This document shows, in pieces, positions 33,121-47,100 of a stretch of 64,000 nucleotides of DNA. The DNA lies in the NCBI GenBank assembly GCA_946800325.1, contig CAMPEJ010000003.1, positions 496,001 through 560,000 on the forward strand, in the 5' to 3' direction. The notes under the pieces were generated by a model, which had not been told where the DNA came from, searched no databases, and was given only the letters and a program-made list of their open reading frames with translations. The position numbers and the translations under genes were made by a program. Numbering within the stretch: the stretch's first letter is position 1; every line of letters begins with the position of its first letter. This DNA comes from Luzula sylvatica. Its lineage: Eukaryota > Streptophyta > Magnoliopsida > Poales > Juncaceae.

Positions 33121-36100
33121 GATTGTTTTGAAAAACAAACTTTCTTAGTGTTTGTAAATTTTGGTGAAATGTTATGTGGTAAAAGATACAATTCAAATGA
33201 TCTCAAAATACGTTATTTGAACTCCCCAAAGCATAAACAGATTGTTTTGAATCGAAAAACAAACTTTCTTAGTGTTTGTAAATTTTGGTGAAATGTTATG
33301 TAGTAAAAGAAACGATTCCAATGATCTCAAAATACGTTATTTGAACTCCACAAAGCATAAACAGATTGTTTTGAATCGAAAAACAAACTTTCTTAGTGTT
33401 TGTAAATTTTGGTGAAATGTTATGTAGTAAAAGATACGATTCAAATGATCTCAAAATACGTTATTCGAACTCCCCAAAGCATAAACAGATTGTTTTGAAT
33501 CGAAAAACAAACTTTCTTTGTGTTTGTAAATTTTGGTGAAATGTTATGTAGTAAAAGAAACGATTCCAATGATCTCAAAATACGTTATTTGAACTCCCCA
33601 AAGCATAAACAAATTGTTTTGAATCGAAAAACAAACTTTCTTAGTATTTGTAAATTTTGGTGAAATGTTATGTGGTAAAAGATACGATTCGAATGATCTA
33701 AAAATATGTTATTTGAACTCCCCAAAGCATAAACAAATTGTTTTGAATCAAAAAACAAACTTTCTTAGTGTTTCTAAATTTTGGTGAAATGTTATGTGGT
33801 AAAAGATACGATTCAAATGATCTCAAAATACGTTATTTGAACTCCCCAAAGCATAAACAGATTGATTTGAATCGAAAAACAAAATTTCTTAGTGTTTGTA
33901 AATTTTGGTGAAAAGTTATGTAGTAAAAGATACGATTCAAATGATCTCAAAATACGTTATTTGAACTCCGCAAAGCGTAAACAAATTGTTTTGAATCGAA
34001 AAACAAACTTTCTTAGTGTTTGTAAATTTTGGTGAAATGTTATGTGGTAAAAGATACGATTCAAATGATCAAAAAATACGTTATTTGAACTCCCCAAAGC
34101 ATAAACAAATTGTTTTGAATCGAAAAACAAACTGTCTTAGTGTTTGTAAATTTTGGTGAAAAGTTATGTAGTAAAAGATACGATTCAAATGATCTCAAAA
34201 TACGTTATTTGAACTCCCCAAAGCGTAAACAAATTGTTTTGAATCGAAAAACAAACTTTCTTAGTGTTTGTATATTTTGGTGAAATGTTATGTGGTAAAA
34301 GATACGATTCAAATGATCTGAAAATACGTTATTTGAACTCCCCAAAGCATAAAAAGATTGTTTTGAATCGAAAAACAAACTTTCTGAGAGTTTGTAAATT
34401 TTGGTGAAATGTTATGTGGTAAAAGATACGATTCAAATGATCAAAAAATACGTTATTTGAACTCCCCAAAGCATAAACAAATTGTTTTGAATCGAAAAAC
34501 AAACTGTCTTAGTGTTTGTAAATTTTGGTGAAAAGTTATGTAGTAAAAGATACGATTCAAATGATCAAAAAATACGTTATTTGAACTCCCCAAAGCATAA
34601 ACAAATTGTTTTGAATCGAAAAACAAACTGTCTTAGTGTTTGTAAATTTTGGTGAAAAGTTATGTAGTAAAAGATACGATTCAAATGATCTCAAAATACG
34701 TTATTTGAACTCCCCAAAGCATAAACAAATTGTTTTGAATCGAAAAACAAACTTTTTTAGTGTTTGTAAATTTTGGTGAAATGTTATGTAGTAAAAGATA
34801 CGATTCAAATGATCTCAAAATACGTTATTCGAACTCCCCAAAGCATAAACAGATTGTTTTGAATCGAAAAACAAACTTTCTTTGTGTTTGTAAATTTTGG
34901 TGAAATGTTATGTAGTAAAAGAAACGATTCCAATGATCTCAAAATACGTTATTTGAACTCCCCAAAGCATAAACAAATTGTTTTGAATCGAAAAACAAAC
35001 TTTCTTAGTATTTGTAAATTTTGGTGAAATGTTATGTGGTAAAAGATACGATTCAAATGATCAAAAAATATGTTATTTGATCTCCCCAAAGCATAAACAA
35101 ATTGTTTTGAATCGAAAAACAAAATTTCTTAGTGTTTGTAAATTTTGGTGAAAAGTTATGTAGTAAAAGATACGATTCAAATGATCTCAAAATACGTTAT
35201 TTGAACTCCCCAAAGCGTAAACAAATTGTTTTGAATCGAAAAACAAACTTTCTTAGTGTTTGTAAATTTTGGTGAAATGTTATGTGGTAAAAGATACGAT
35301 TCAAATGATCAAAAAATACGTTATTTGAACTCCCCAAAGCATAAACAAATTGTTTTGAATCGAAAAACAAACTGTCTTAGTGTTTGTAAATTTTGGTGAA
35401 AAGTTATGTAGTAAAAGATACGATTCAAATGATCTCAAAATACGTTATTTGAACTCCCCAAAGCATAAACAAATTGTTTTGAATCGAAAAACAAACTTTT
35501 TTAGTGTTTGTAAATTTTGGTGAAATGTTATGTAGTAAAAGATACGATTCAAATGATCTCAAAATACGTTATTCGAACTCCCCAAAGCATAAACAGATTG
35601 TTTTGAATCGAAAAACAAACTTTCTTTGTGTTTGTAAATTTTGGTGAAATGTTATGTAGTAAAAGAAACGATTCCAATGATCTCAAAATACGTTATTTGA
35701 ACTCCCCAAAGCATAAACAGATTGTTTTGAATCGAAAAACAAACTTTCTTAGTGTTTGTAAATTTTGGTGAAATGTTATGTGGTAAAAGATACGATTCAA
35801 ATGATCTCAAAATACGTTATTTGAACTCCACAAAGCATAAACAAATTGTTTTGAATCGAAAAACAAACTTTCTTAGTGTTTGCAAATTTTGGTGAAATGA
35901 TATGTGGTAAAAGATACTATTCAAATGATCTCAAAATACGTTATTTGAACTCCCAAAAGCTTAAACAGATTGTTTTGAATCGAAAAACAAACTTTCTTAG
36001 TGTTTGTAAATTTTGGTGAATTGTTATGTGGTAAAAGATACGATTCGAATGATCTAAAAATACGTTATTTGAACTCCCCAAAGCATAAACAAATTGTTTT

Positions 36101-36215
36101 GAATCGAAAAACAAACTGGCTTAGTGTTTGTAAATTTTGGTGAAATGTTATGTGGTAAAAGATACGATTCAAATGATCTCAAAATACGTTATTTGAACTC
36201 CCCAAAGCATAAACA
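33121..36215. repeat. HOR interval of 25 monomers (3095 bp)
   Basis: The length is 25 x 124 less 5. It shares the variant order of the 29508 interval but has a doubled AATGATCAAAAAATACG/AACTGTC monomer near 34430-34680 and lacks the GAAGGGAAAAAC monomer region, so it gained and lost whole monomers. Confidence 0.8.
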
Positions 36216-38937
36216 GATTGTTTTGAAAAACAAACTTTCTTAGTGTTTGTAAATTTTGGTGAAATGTTATGTGGTAAAAGATACAATTCAAATGATCTCA
36301 AAATACGTTATTTGAACTCCCCAAAGCATAAACAGATTGTTTTGAATCGAAAAACAAACTTTCTTAGTGTTTGTAAATTTTGGTGAAATGTTATGTAGTA
36401 AAAGAAACGATTCCAATGATCTCAAAATACGTTATTTGAACTCCACAAAGCATAAACAGATTGTTTTGAATCGAAAAACAAAATTTCTTAGTGTTTGTAA
36501 ATTTTGGTGAAATGTTATGTAGTAAAAGATACGATTCAAATGATCTCAAAATACGTTATTCGAACTCCCCAAAGCATAAACTGATTGTTTTGAATCGAAA
36601 AACAAACTTTCTTTGTGTTTGTAAATTTTGGTGAAATGTTATGTAGTAAAAGAAACGATTCCAATGATCTCAAAATACGTTATTTGAACTCTCCAAAGCA
36701 TAAACAAATTGTTTTGAATCGAAAAACAAACTTTCTTAGTATTTGTAAATTTTGGTGAAATGTTATGTGGTAAAAGATACGATTCGAATGATCTAAAAAT
36801 ATGTTATTTGAACTCCCCAAAGCATAAACAAATTGTTTTGAATCGAAAAACAAACTTTCTTAGTGTTTCTAAATTTTGGTGAAATGTTATGTGGTAAAAG
36901 ATACGATTCAAATGATCTCAAAATACGTTATTTGAACTCCCCAAAGCATAAACAGATTGTTTTGAATCGAAAAACAAACTTTCTTTGTGTTTGTAAATTT
37001 TGGTGAAATGTTATGTAGTAAAAGAAACGATTCCAATGATCTCAAAATACGTTATTTGAACTCCCCAAAGCATAAACAAATTGTTTTGAATCGAAAAACA
37101 AACTTTCTTAGTGTTTGTAAAATTTGGTAAAATGTTATGTGGTAAAAGATACGATTCAAATGATCTCAAAATACGTTATTTGAACTCCCCAAAGCATAAA
37201 CAGATTGTTTTGAATCGAAAAACAAACTTTCTTAGTGTTTGTAAATTTTGGTGAAATGTTATGTGGTAAAAGATACGATTCAAATGATCTCAAAATACGT
37301 TATTTGTACTCCCCAAAGCATAAACAGATTGTTTTGAATCGAAAAACAAACTTTCTTAGTGTTTGTAAATTTTGGTGAAATGTTATGTGGTAAAAGATAC
37401 GATTCAAATGATCTCAAAATACGTTATTTGAACTCCCCAAAGCATAAACAGATTGTTTTGAATCGAAAAACAAACTTTCTTAGTGTTTGTAAATTTTGGT
37501 GAAATGTTATGTGGTAAAAGATACGATTCAAATGATCTGAAAATACGTTATTTGAACTCCCCAAAGCATAAACAGATTGTTTTGAATCGAAAAACAAACT
37601 TTCTTAGTGTTTGTAAATTTTGGTGAAATGTTATGTAGTAAAAGATACGATTCAAATGATCTCAAAATACGTTATTTGAACTCCCCAAAGCATAAACAGA
37701 TTGTTTTGAATCGAAAAACAAACTTTCTTAGTGTTTGTAAATTTTGGTGAAATGTTATGTGGTAAAAGATACGATTCGAATGATCTAAAAATATGTTATT
37801 TGAACTCCCCAAAGCATAAAAAATTGTTTTGAATCGAAAAACAAACTTTCTTAGTGTTTGTAAATTTTGGTGAAATGTTATGTGGTAAAAGATACGATTC
37901 GAATGATCTAAAAATATGTTATTTGAACTCCCCAAAGCATAAACAAATTGTTTTGAATCGAAAAAAAAACTTTCTTAGTGTTTGTAAATTTTGGTGAAAT
38001 GTTATGTGGTAAAAGATACGATTCAAATGATCTCAAAATACGTTATTTGAACTCCCCAAAGCATAAACAGATTGTTTTGAATCGAAAAACAAACTTTCTT
38101 AGCGTTTGTAAATTTTGGTGAAATATTATGTAGTAAAAGATACGATTCAAATGATCTCAAAATACGTTATTTGAACTCCCCAAAGCGTAAACAAATTGTT
38201 TTGAATCGAAAAACAAACTTTCTTAGCGTTTGTAAAATTTGGTGAAATGTTATGTGGTAAAAGATACGATTCAAATGATCTAAAAATTCGTTATTTGAAC
38301 TCCCCAAAGCATAAACAAATTGTTTTGAAGGGAAAAACAAACTGTCTTAGTGTTTGTAAATTTTGGTGAAATGTTATGTGGTAAAAGATACGATTCAAAT
38401 GATCTCAAAATACGTTATTTGAACTCCCCAAAGCATAAACAGATTGTTTTGAATCGAAAAACAAACTTTCTTAGTGTTTGTAAATTTTGGTGAAATGTTA
38501 TGTGGTAAAAGATACGATTCAAATGATCTCAAAATACGTTATTTGAACTCCCCAAAGCATAAACAAATTGTTTTGAATCGAAAAACAAACTTTCTTAGTG
38601 TTTGCAAATTTTGGTGAAATGATATGTGGTAAAAGATACGATTCAAATGATCTCAAAATACGTTATTTGAACTCCCAAAAGCTTAAACAGATTGTTTTGA
38701 ATCGAAAAACAAACTTTCTTAGTGTTTGTAAATTTTGGTGAATTGTTATGTGGTAAAAGATACGATTCGAATGATCTAAAAATACGTTATTTGAACTCCC
38801 CAAAGCATAAACAAATTGTTTTGAATCGAAAAACAAACTGGCTTAGTGTTTGTAAATTTTGGTGAAATGTTATGTGGTAAAAGATACGATTCAAATGATC
38901 TCAAAATACGTTATTTGAACTCCCCAAAGCATAAACA
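36216..38937. repeat. HOR interval of 22 monomers (2722 bp)
   Basis: The length is 22 x 124 less 5 less 1, with a 123-bp monomer near 37820. The middle part (GTAAAATTTGGTAAAATG, TTATTTGTACTCC, the 123-bp monomer, GAAGGG) follows left-arm HOR order; the first part follows the right-arm type, so the interval is a composite. Confidence 0.8.
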
Positions 38938-39180
38938 GATTGTTTTGAAAAACAAACTTTCTTAGTGTTTGTAAATTTTGGTGAAATGTTATGTGTTAAA
39001 AGATACAATTCAAATGATCTCAAAATACGTTATTTGAACTCCCCAAAGCATAAACAGATTGTTTTGAATCGAAAAACAAAATTTCTTAGTGTTTGTAAAT
39101 TTTGGTGAAATGTTATGTGGTAAAAGATACGATTCAAATGATCTCAAAATACGTTATTTGAACTCCCCAAAGCATAAACA
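38938..39180. repeat. two-monomer interval between 119-bp markers (243 bp)
   Basis: Two 119-bp marker monomers lie only 243 bp apart (124 x 2 less 5), against 2.5-4.9 kb elsewhere. The marker monomer and its neighbour seem to have been copied locally, marking an exchange breakpoint. Confidence 0.85.
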
Positions 39181-42100
39181 GATTGTTTTGAAAAACAAAC
39201 TTTCTTAGTGTTTGTAAATTTTGGTGAAATGTTATGTGGTAAAAGATACGATTCGAATGATCTAAAAATATGTTATTTGAACTCCACAAAGCATAAACAG
39301 ATTGTTTTGAATCGAAAAACAAAATTTCTTAGTGTTTGTAAATTTTGGTGAAATGTTATGTAGTAAAAGATACGATTCAAATGATCTCAAAATACGTTAT
39401 TCGAACTCCCCAAAGCATAAACTGATTGTTTTGAATCGAAAAACAAACTTTCTTTGTGTTTGTAAATTTTGGTGAAATGTTATGTAGTAAAAGAAACGAT
39501 TCCAATGATCTCAAAATACGTTATTTGAACTCTCCAAAGCATAAACAAATTGTTTTGAATCGAAAAACAAACTTTCTTAGTATTTGTAAATTTTGGTGAA
39601 ATGTTATGTGGTAAAAGATACGATTCGAATGATCTAAAAATATGTTATTTGAACTCCCCAAAGCATAAACAAATTGTTTTGAATCGAAAAACAAACTTTC
39701 TTAGTGTTTCTAAATTTTGGTGAAATGTTATGTGGTAAAAGATACGATTCAAATGATCTCAAAATACGTTATTTGAACTCCCCAAAGCATAAACAGATTG
39801 TTTTGAATCGAAAAACAAACTTTCTTTGTGTTTGTAAATTTTGGTGAAATGTTATGTAGTAAAAGAAACGATTCCAATGATCTCAAAATACGTTATTTGA
39901 ACTCCCCAAAGCATAAACAAATTGTTTTGAATCGAAAAACAAACTTTCTTAGTATTTGTAAATTTTGGTGAAATGTTATGTGGTAAAAGATACGATTCAA
40001 ATGATCAAAAAATACGTTATTTGATCTCCCCAAAGCATAAACAAATTGTTTTGAATCGAAAAACAAAATTTCTTAGTGTTTGTAAATTTTGGTGAAAAGT
40101 TATGTAGTAAAAGATACGATTCAAATGATCTCAAAATACGTTATTTGAACTCCCCAAAGCGTAAACAAATTGTTTTGAATCGAAAAACAAACTTTCTTAG
40201 TGTTTGTAAATTTTGGTGAAATGTTATGTGGTAAAAGATACGATTCAAATGATCAAAAAATACGTTATTTGAACTCCCCAAAGCATAAACAAATTGTTTT
40301 GAATCGAAAAACAAACTGTCTTAGTGTTTGTAAATTTTGGTGAAAAGTTATGTAGTAAAAGATACGATTCAAATGATCTCAAAATACGTTATTTGAACTC
40401 CCCAAAGCATAAACAAATTGTTTTGAATCGAAATACAAACTTTTTTAGTGTTTGTAAATTTTGGTGAAATGTTATGTAGTAAAAGATACGATTCAAATGA
40501 TCTCAAAATACGTTATTCGAACTCCCCAAAGCATAAACAGATTGTTTTGAATCGAAAAACAAACTTTCTTTGTGTTTGTAAATTTTGGTGAAATGTTATG
40601 TAGTAAAAGAAACGATTCCAATGATCTCAAAATACGTTATTTGAACTCCCCAAAGCATAAACAAATTGTTTTGAATCGAAAAACAAACTTTCTTAGTATT
40701 TGTAAATTTTGGTGAAATGTTATGTGGTAAAAGATACGATTCAAATGATCAAAAAATACATTATTTGATCTCCCCAAAGCATAAACAAATTGTTTTGAAT
40801 CGAAAAACAAAATTTCTTAGTGTTTGTAAATTTTGGTGAAAAGTTATGTAGTAAAAGATACGATTCAAATGATCTCAAAATACGTTATTTGAACTCCCCA
40901 AAGCGTAAACAAATTGTTTTGAATCGAAAAACAAACTTTCTTAGTGTTTGTAAATTTTGGTGAAATGTTATGTGGTAAAAGATACGATTCAAATGATCAA
41001 AAAATATGTTATTTGAACTCCCCAAAGCATAAACAAATTGTTTTGAATCAAAAAACAAACTTTCTTAGTGTTTCTAAATTTTGGTGAAATGTTATGTGGT
41101 AAAAGATACGATTCAAATGATCTCAAAATACGTTATTTGAACTCCCCAAAGCATAAACAGATTGATTTGAATCGAAAAACAAACTTTCTTAGTGTTTGTA
41201 AATTTTGGTGAAAAGTTATGTAGTAAAAGATACGATTCAAATGATCTCAAAATACGTTATTTGAACTCCCCAAAGCGTAAACAAATTGTTTTGAATCGAA
41301 AAACAAACTTTCTTAGTGTTTGTAAATTTTGGTGAAATGTTATGTGGTAAAAGATACGATTCAAATGATCAAAAAATACGTTATTTGATCTCCCCAAAGC
41401 ATAAACAAATTGTTTTGAATCGAAAAACAAACTGTCTTAGTGTTTGTAAATTTTGGTGAAAAGTTATGTAGTAAAAGATACGATTCAAATGATCTAAAAA
41501 TACGTTATTTGAACTCCCCAAAGCGTAAACAAATTGTTTTGAATCGAAAAACAAACTTTCTTAGTGTTTGTATATTTTGGTGAAATGTTATGTGGTAAAA
41601 GATACGATTCAAATGATCTGAAAATACGTTATTTGAACTCCCCAAAGCATAAACAGATTGTTTTGAATCCAAAAACAAACTTTCTGAGAGTTTGTAAATT
41701 TTGGTGAAATGTTATGTGGTAAAAGATACGATTCAAATGATCTCAAAATACGTTATTTGAACTCCCCAAAGCATAAACAAATTGTTTTGAATCGAAAAAC
41801 AAACTTTCTTAGTGTTTGTTAATTTTGGTGAAATGATATGTGGTAAAAGATACGATTCAAATGATCTCAAATTACGTTATTTGAACTCCCCAAAGCATAA
41901 ACAGATTGTTTTGAATCGAAAAACAAACTTTCTTAGTGTTTGTAAATTTTGGTGAAATGTTATGTGGTAAAAGATACGATTCGAATGACCTAAAAATATG
42001 TTATTTGAACTCCCCAAAGCATAAACAAATTGTTTTGAATCGAAAAACAAACTTTCTTAGTGTTTGTAAATTTTGGTGAAATGTTATGTGGTAAAAGATA

Positions 42101-44135
42101 CGATTCAAATGATCTCAAAATACGTTATTTGAACTCCCCAAAGCATAAACAAATTGTTTTGAATCGAAAAACAAACTTTCTTAGTGTTTGTAAATTTTGG
42201 TGAAATGTTATGTGGTAAAAGATACGATTCAAATGATCTCAAAATACGTTATTTGAACTCCCCAAAGCATAAACAAATTGTTTTCAATCGAAAAACAAAC
42301 TTTCTTAGTGTTTGTAAATTTTGGTAAAATGTAATGTGGTAAAAGATACGATTCAAATGATCTCAAAATACGCTATTTGAACTCCCCAAAACATAAACAA
42401 ATTGTTTTGAATCGAAAAACAAACGTTCTTAGTGTCTGTAAAATTTGGTGAAATGTTATGTGGTAAAAGATACGATTCAAATGATCTCAAAATACGTTAT
42501 TTGAACTCCCCAAAGCATAAACAGATTGTTTTGAATCGAAAAACAAACTTTCTTAGTGTTTGTAAATTTTGGCGAAATGTTATGTGGTAAAAGATACGAT
42601 TCAAATGATCTCAAAATACGTTATTTGAACTCCCCAAACCATAAACAAATTGTTTTGAATCGAAAAACAAACTTTCTTAGTGTTTGTAAAATTTGGTAAA
42701 ATGTTATGTGGTAAAAGATACGATTCAAATGATCTCAAAATACGTTATTTGAACTCCCCAAAGCATAAACAGATTGTTTTGAATCGAAAAACAAACTTTC
42801 TTAGTGTTTGTAAATTTTGGTGAAATGTTATGTGGTAAAAGATACGATTCAAATGATCTCAAAATACGTTATTTGTACTCCCCAAAGCATAAACAGATTG
42901 TTTTGAATCGAAAAACAAACTTTCTTAGTGTTTGTAAATTTTGGTGAAATGTTATGTGGTAAAAGATACGATTCAAATGATCTCAAAATACGTTATTTGA
43001 ACTCCCCAAAGCATAAACAGATTGTTTTGAATCGAAAAACAAACTTTCTTAGTGTTTGTAAATTTTGGTGAAATGTTATGTGGTAAAAGATACGATTCAA
43101 ATGATCTGAAAATACGTTATTTGAACTCCCCAAAGCATAAACAGATTGTTTTGAATCGAAAAACAAACTTTCTTAGTGTTTGTAAATTTTGGTGAAATGT
43201 TATGTAGTAAAAGATACGATTCAAATGATCTCAAAATACGTTATTTGAACTCCCCAAAGCATAAACAGATTGTTTTGAATCGAAAAACAAACTTTCTTAG
43301 CGTTTGTAAATTTTGGTGAAATATTATGTAGTAAAAGATACGATTCAAATGATCTCAAAATACGTTATTTGAACTCCCCAAAGCGTAAACAAATTGTTTT
43401 GAATCGAAAAACAAACTTTCTTAGCGTTTGTAAAATTTGGTGAAATGTTATGTGGTAAAAGATACGATTCAAATGATCTAAAAATTCGTTATTTGAACTC
43501 CCCAAAGCATAAACAAATTGTTTTGAAGGGAAAAACAAACTGTCTTAGTGTTTGTAAATTTTGGTGAAATGTTATGTGGTAAAAGATACGATTCAAATGA
43601 TCTCAAAATACGTTATTTGAACTCCCCAAAGCATAAACAGATTGTTTTGAATCGAAAAACAAAGTTTCTTAGTGTTTGTAAATTTTGGTGAAATGTTATG
43701 TGGTAAAAGATACGATTCAAATGATCTCAAAATACGTTATTTGAACTCCCCAAAGCATAAACAAATTGTTTTGAATCGAAAAACAAACTTTCTTAGTGTT
43801 TGCAAATTTTGGTGAAATGATATGTGGTAAAAGATACGATTCAAATGATCTCAAAATACGTTATTTGAACTCCCAAAAGCTTAAACAGATTGTTTTGAAT
43901 CGAAAAACAAACTTTCTTAGTGTTTGTAAATTTTGGTGAATTGTTATGTGGTAAAAGATACGATTCGAATGATCTAAAAATACGTTATTTGAACTCCCCA
44001 AAGCATAAACAAATTGTTTTGAATCGAAAAACAAACTGGCTTAGTGTTTGTAAATTTTGGTGAAATGTTATGTGGTAAAAGATACGATTCAAATGATCTC
44101 AAAATACGTTATTTGAACTCCCCAAAGCATAAACA
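39181..44135. repeat. HOR interval of 40 monomers (4955 bp), composite
   Basis: The length is 40 x 124 less 5. About 39300-41000 is right-arm type (TTAGTATTTG, CTCCCCAAAGCGTAAAC, ACTTTTTTAGTG). About 41000-43290 switches to left-arm type and matches 11785-14075. From 43290 on, the GAAGGG and CAAATTTTGG monomers lead to the next marker. Confidence 0.8.
41000..43290. repeat. left-arm-type HOR block matching 11785-14075
   Basis: About 2.3 kb (18-19 monomers) aligns with 11785-14075 at an offset of 29215 bp with only scattered single-base differences. Shared rare variants include ATCAAAAAACAAAC with TTTCTAAATTTT, AATGACCTAAAAATATG (12772 and 41987), ATACGCTATTTG, AAACCATAAAC and TTATTTGTACTCC. 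The matched block lies on the other side of the retrotransposon. Confidence 0.8.
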
Positions 44136-47100
44136 GATTGTTTTGAAAAACAAACTTTCTTAGTGTTTGTAAATTTTGGTGAAATGTTATGTGGTAAAAG
44201 ATACAATTCAAATGATCTCAAAATACGTTATTTGAACTCCCCAAAGCATAAACAGATTGTTTTGAATCGAAAAACAAACTTTCTTAGTGTTTGTAAATTT
44301 TGGTGAAATGTTATGTAGTAAAAGAAACGATTCCAATGATCTCAAAATACGTTATTTGAACTCCACAAAGCATAAACAGATTGTTTTGAATCGAAAAACA
44401 AAATTTCTTAGTGTTTGTAAATTTTGGTGAAATGTTATGTAGTAAAAGATACGATTCAAATGATCTCAAAATACGTTATTCGAACTCCCCAAAGCATAAA
44501 CTGATTGTTTTGAATCGAAAAACAAACTTTCTTTGTGTTTGTAAATTTTGGTGAAATGTTATGTAGTAAAAGAAACGATTCCAATGATCTCAAAATACGT
44601 TATTTGAACTCTCCAAAGCATAAACAAATTGTTTTGAATCGAAAAACAAACTTTCTTAGTATTTGTAAATTTTGGTGAAATGTTATGTGGTAAAAGATAC
44701 GATTCGAATGATCTAAAAATATGTTATTTGAACTCCCCAAAGCATAAACAAATTGTTTTGAATCGAAAAACAAACTTTCTTAGTGTTTCTAAATTTTGGT
44801 GAAATGTTATGTGGTAAAAGATACGATTCAAATGATCTCAAAATACGTTATTTGAACTCCCCAAAGCATAAACAGATTGATTTGAATCGAAAAACAAAAT
44901 TTCTTAGTGTTTGTAAATTTTGGTGAAAAGTTATGTAGTAAAAGATACGATTCAAATGATCTCAAAATACGTTATTTGAACTCCGCAAAGCGTAAACAAA
45001 TTGTTTTGAATCGAAAAACAAACTTTCTTAGTGTTTGTAAATTTTGGTGAAATGTTATGTGGTAAAAGATACGATTCAAATGATCAAAAAATACGTTATT
45101 TGAACTCCCCAAAGCATAAACAAATTGTTTTGAATCGAAAAACAAACTGTCTTAGTGTTTGTAAATTTTGGTGAAAAGTTATGTAGTAAAAGATACGATT
45201 CAAATGATCTCAAAATACGTTATTTGAACTCCCCAAAGCGTAAACAAATTGTTTTGAATCGAAAAACAAACTTTCTTAGTGTTTGTATATTTTGGTGAAA
45301 TGTTATGTGGTAAAAGATACGATTCAAATGATCTGAAAATACGTTATTTGAACTCCCCAAAGCATAAAAAGATTGTTTTGAATCGAAAAACAAACTTTCT
45401 GAGAGTTTGTAAATTTTGGTGAAATGTTATGTGGTAAAAGATACGATTCAAATGATCAAAAAATACGTTATTTGAACTCCCCAAAGCATAAACAAATTGT
45501 TTTGAATCGAAAAACAAACTGTCTTAGTGTTTGTAAATTTTGGTGAAAAGTTATGTAGTAAAAGATACGATTCAAATGATCTCAAAATACGTTATTTGAA
45601 CTCCCCAAAGCATAAACAAATTGTTTTGAATCGAAAAACAAACTTTTTTAGTGTTTGTAAATTTTGGTGAAATGTTATGTAGTAAAAGATACGATTCAAA
45701 TGATCTCAAAATACGTTATTCGAACTCCCCAAAGCATAAACAGATTGTTTTGAATCGAAAAACAAACTTTCTTTGTGTTTGTAAATTTTGGTGAAATGTT
45801 ATGTAGTAAAAGAAACGATTCCAATGATCTCAAAATACGTTATTTGAACTCCCCAAAGCATAAACAAATTGTTTTGAATCGAAAAACAAACTTTCTTAGT
45901 ATTTGTAAATTTTGGTGAAATGTTATGTGGTAAAAGATACGATTCAAATGATCAAAAAATACGTTATTTGATCTCCCCAAAGCATAAACAAATTGTTTTG
46001 AATCGAAAAACAAAATTTCTTAGTGTTTGTAAATTTTGGTGAAAAGTTATGTAGTAAAAGATACGATTCAAATGATCTCAAAATACGTTATTTGAACTCC
46101 CCAAAGCGTAAACAAATTGTTTTGAATCGAAAAACAAACTTTCTTAGTGTTTGTAAATTTTGGTGAAATGTTATGTGGTAAAAGATACGATTCAAATGAT
46201 CTCAAAATACGTTATTTGAACTCCCCAAAGCATAAACAAATTGTTTTGAATCGAAAAACAAACTTTCTTAGTGTTTGCAAATTTTGGTGAAATGATATGT
46301 GGTAAAAGATACGATTCAAATGATCTCAAAATACGTTATTTGAACTCCCAAAAGCTTAAACAGATTGTTTTGAATCGAAAAACAAACTTTCTTAGTGTTT
46401 GTAAATTTTGGTGAATTGTTATGTGGTAAAAGATACGATTCGAATGATCTAAAAATACGTTATTTGAACTCCCCAAAGCATAAACAAATTGTTTTGAATC
46501 GAAAAACAAACTGGCTTAGTGTTTGTAAATTTTGGTGAAATGTTATGTGGTAAAAGATACGATTCAAATGATCTCAAAATACGTTATTTGAACTCCCCAA
46601 AGCATAAACAGATTGTTTTGAAAAACAAACTTTCTTAGTGTTTGTAAATTTTGGTGAAATGTTATGTGGTAAAAGATACAATTCAAATGATCTCAAAATA
46701 CGTTATTTGAACTCCCCAAAGCATAAACAGATTGTTTTGAATCGAAAAACAAACTTTCTTAGTGTTTGTAAATTTTGGTGAAATGTTATGTAGTAAAAGA
46801 AACGATTCCAATGATCTCAAAATACGTTATTTGAACTCCACAAAGCATAAACAGATTGTTTTGAATCGAAAAACAAAATTTCTTAGTGTTTGTAAATTTT
46901 GGTGAAATGTTATGTAGTAAAAGATACGATTCAAATGATCTCAAAATACGTTATTCGAACTCCCCAAAGCATAAACTGATTGTTTTGAATCGAAAAACAA
47001 ACTTTCTTTGTGTTTGTAAATTTTGGTGAAATGTTATGTAGTAAAAGAAACGATTCCAATGATCTCAAAATACGTTATTTGAACTCTCCAAAGCATAAAC

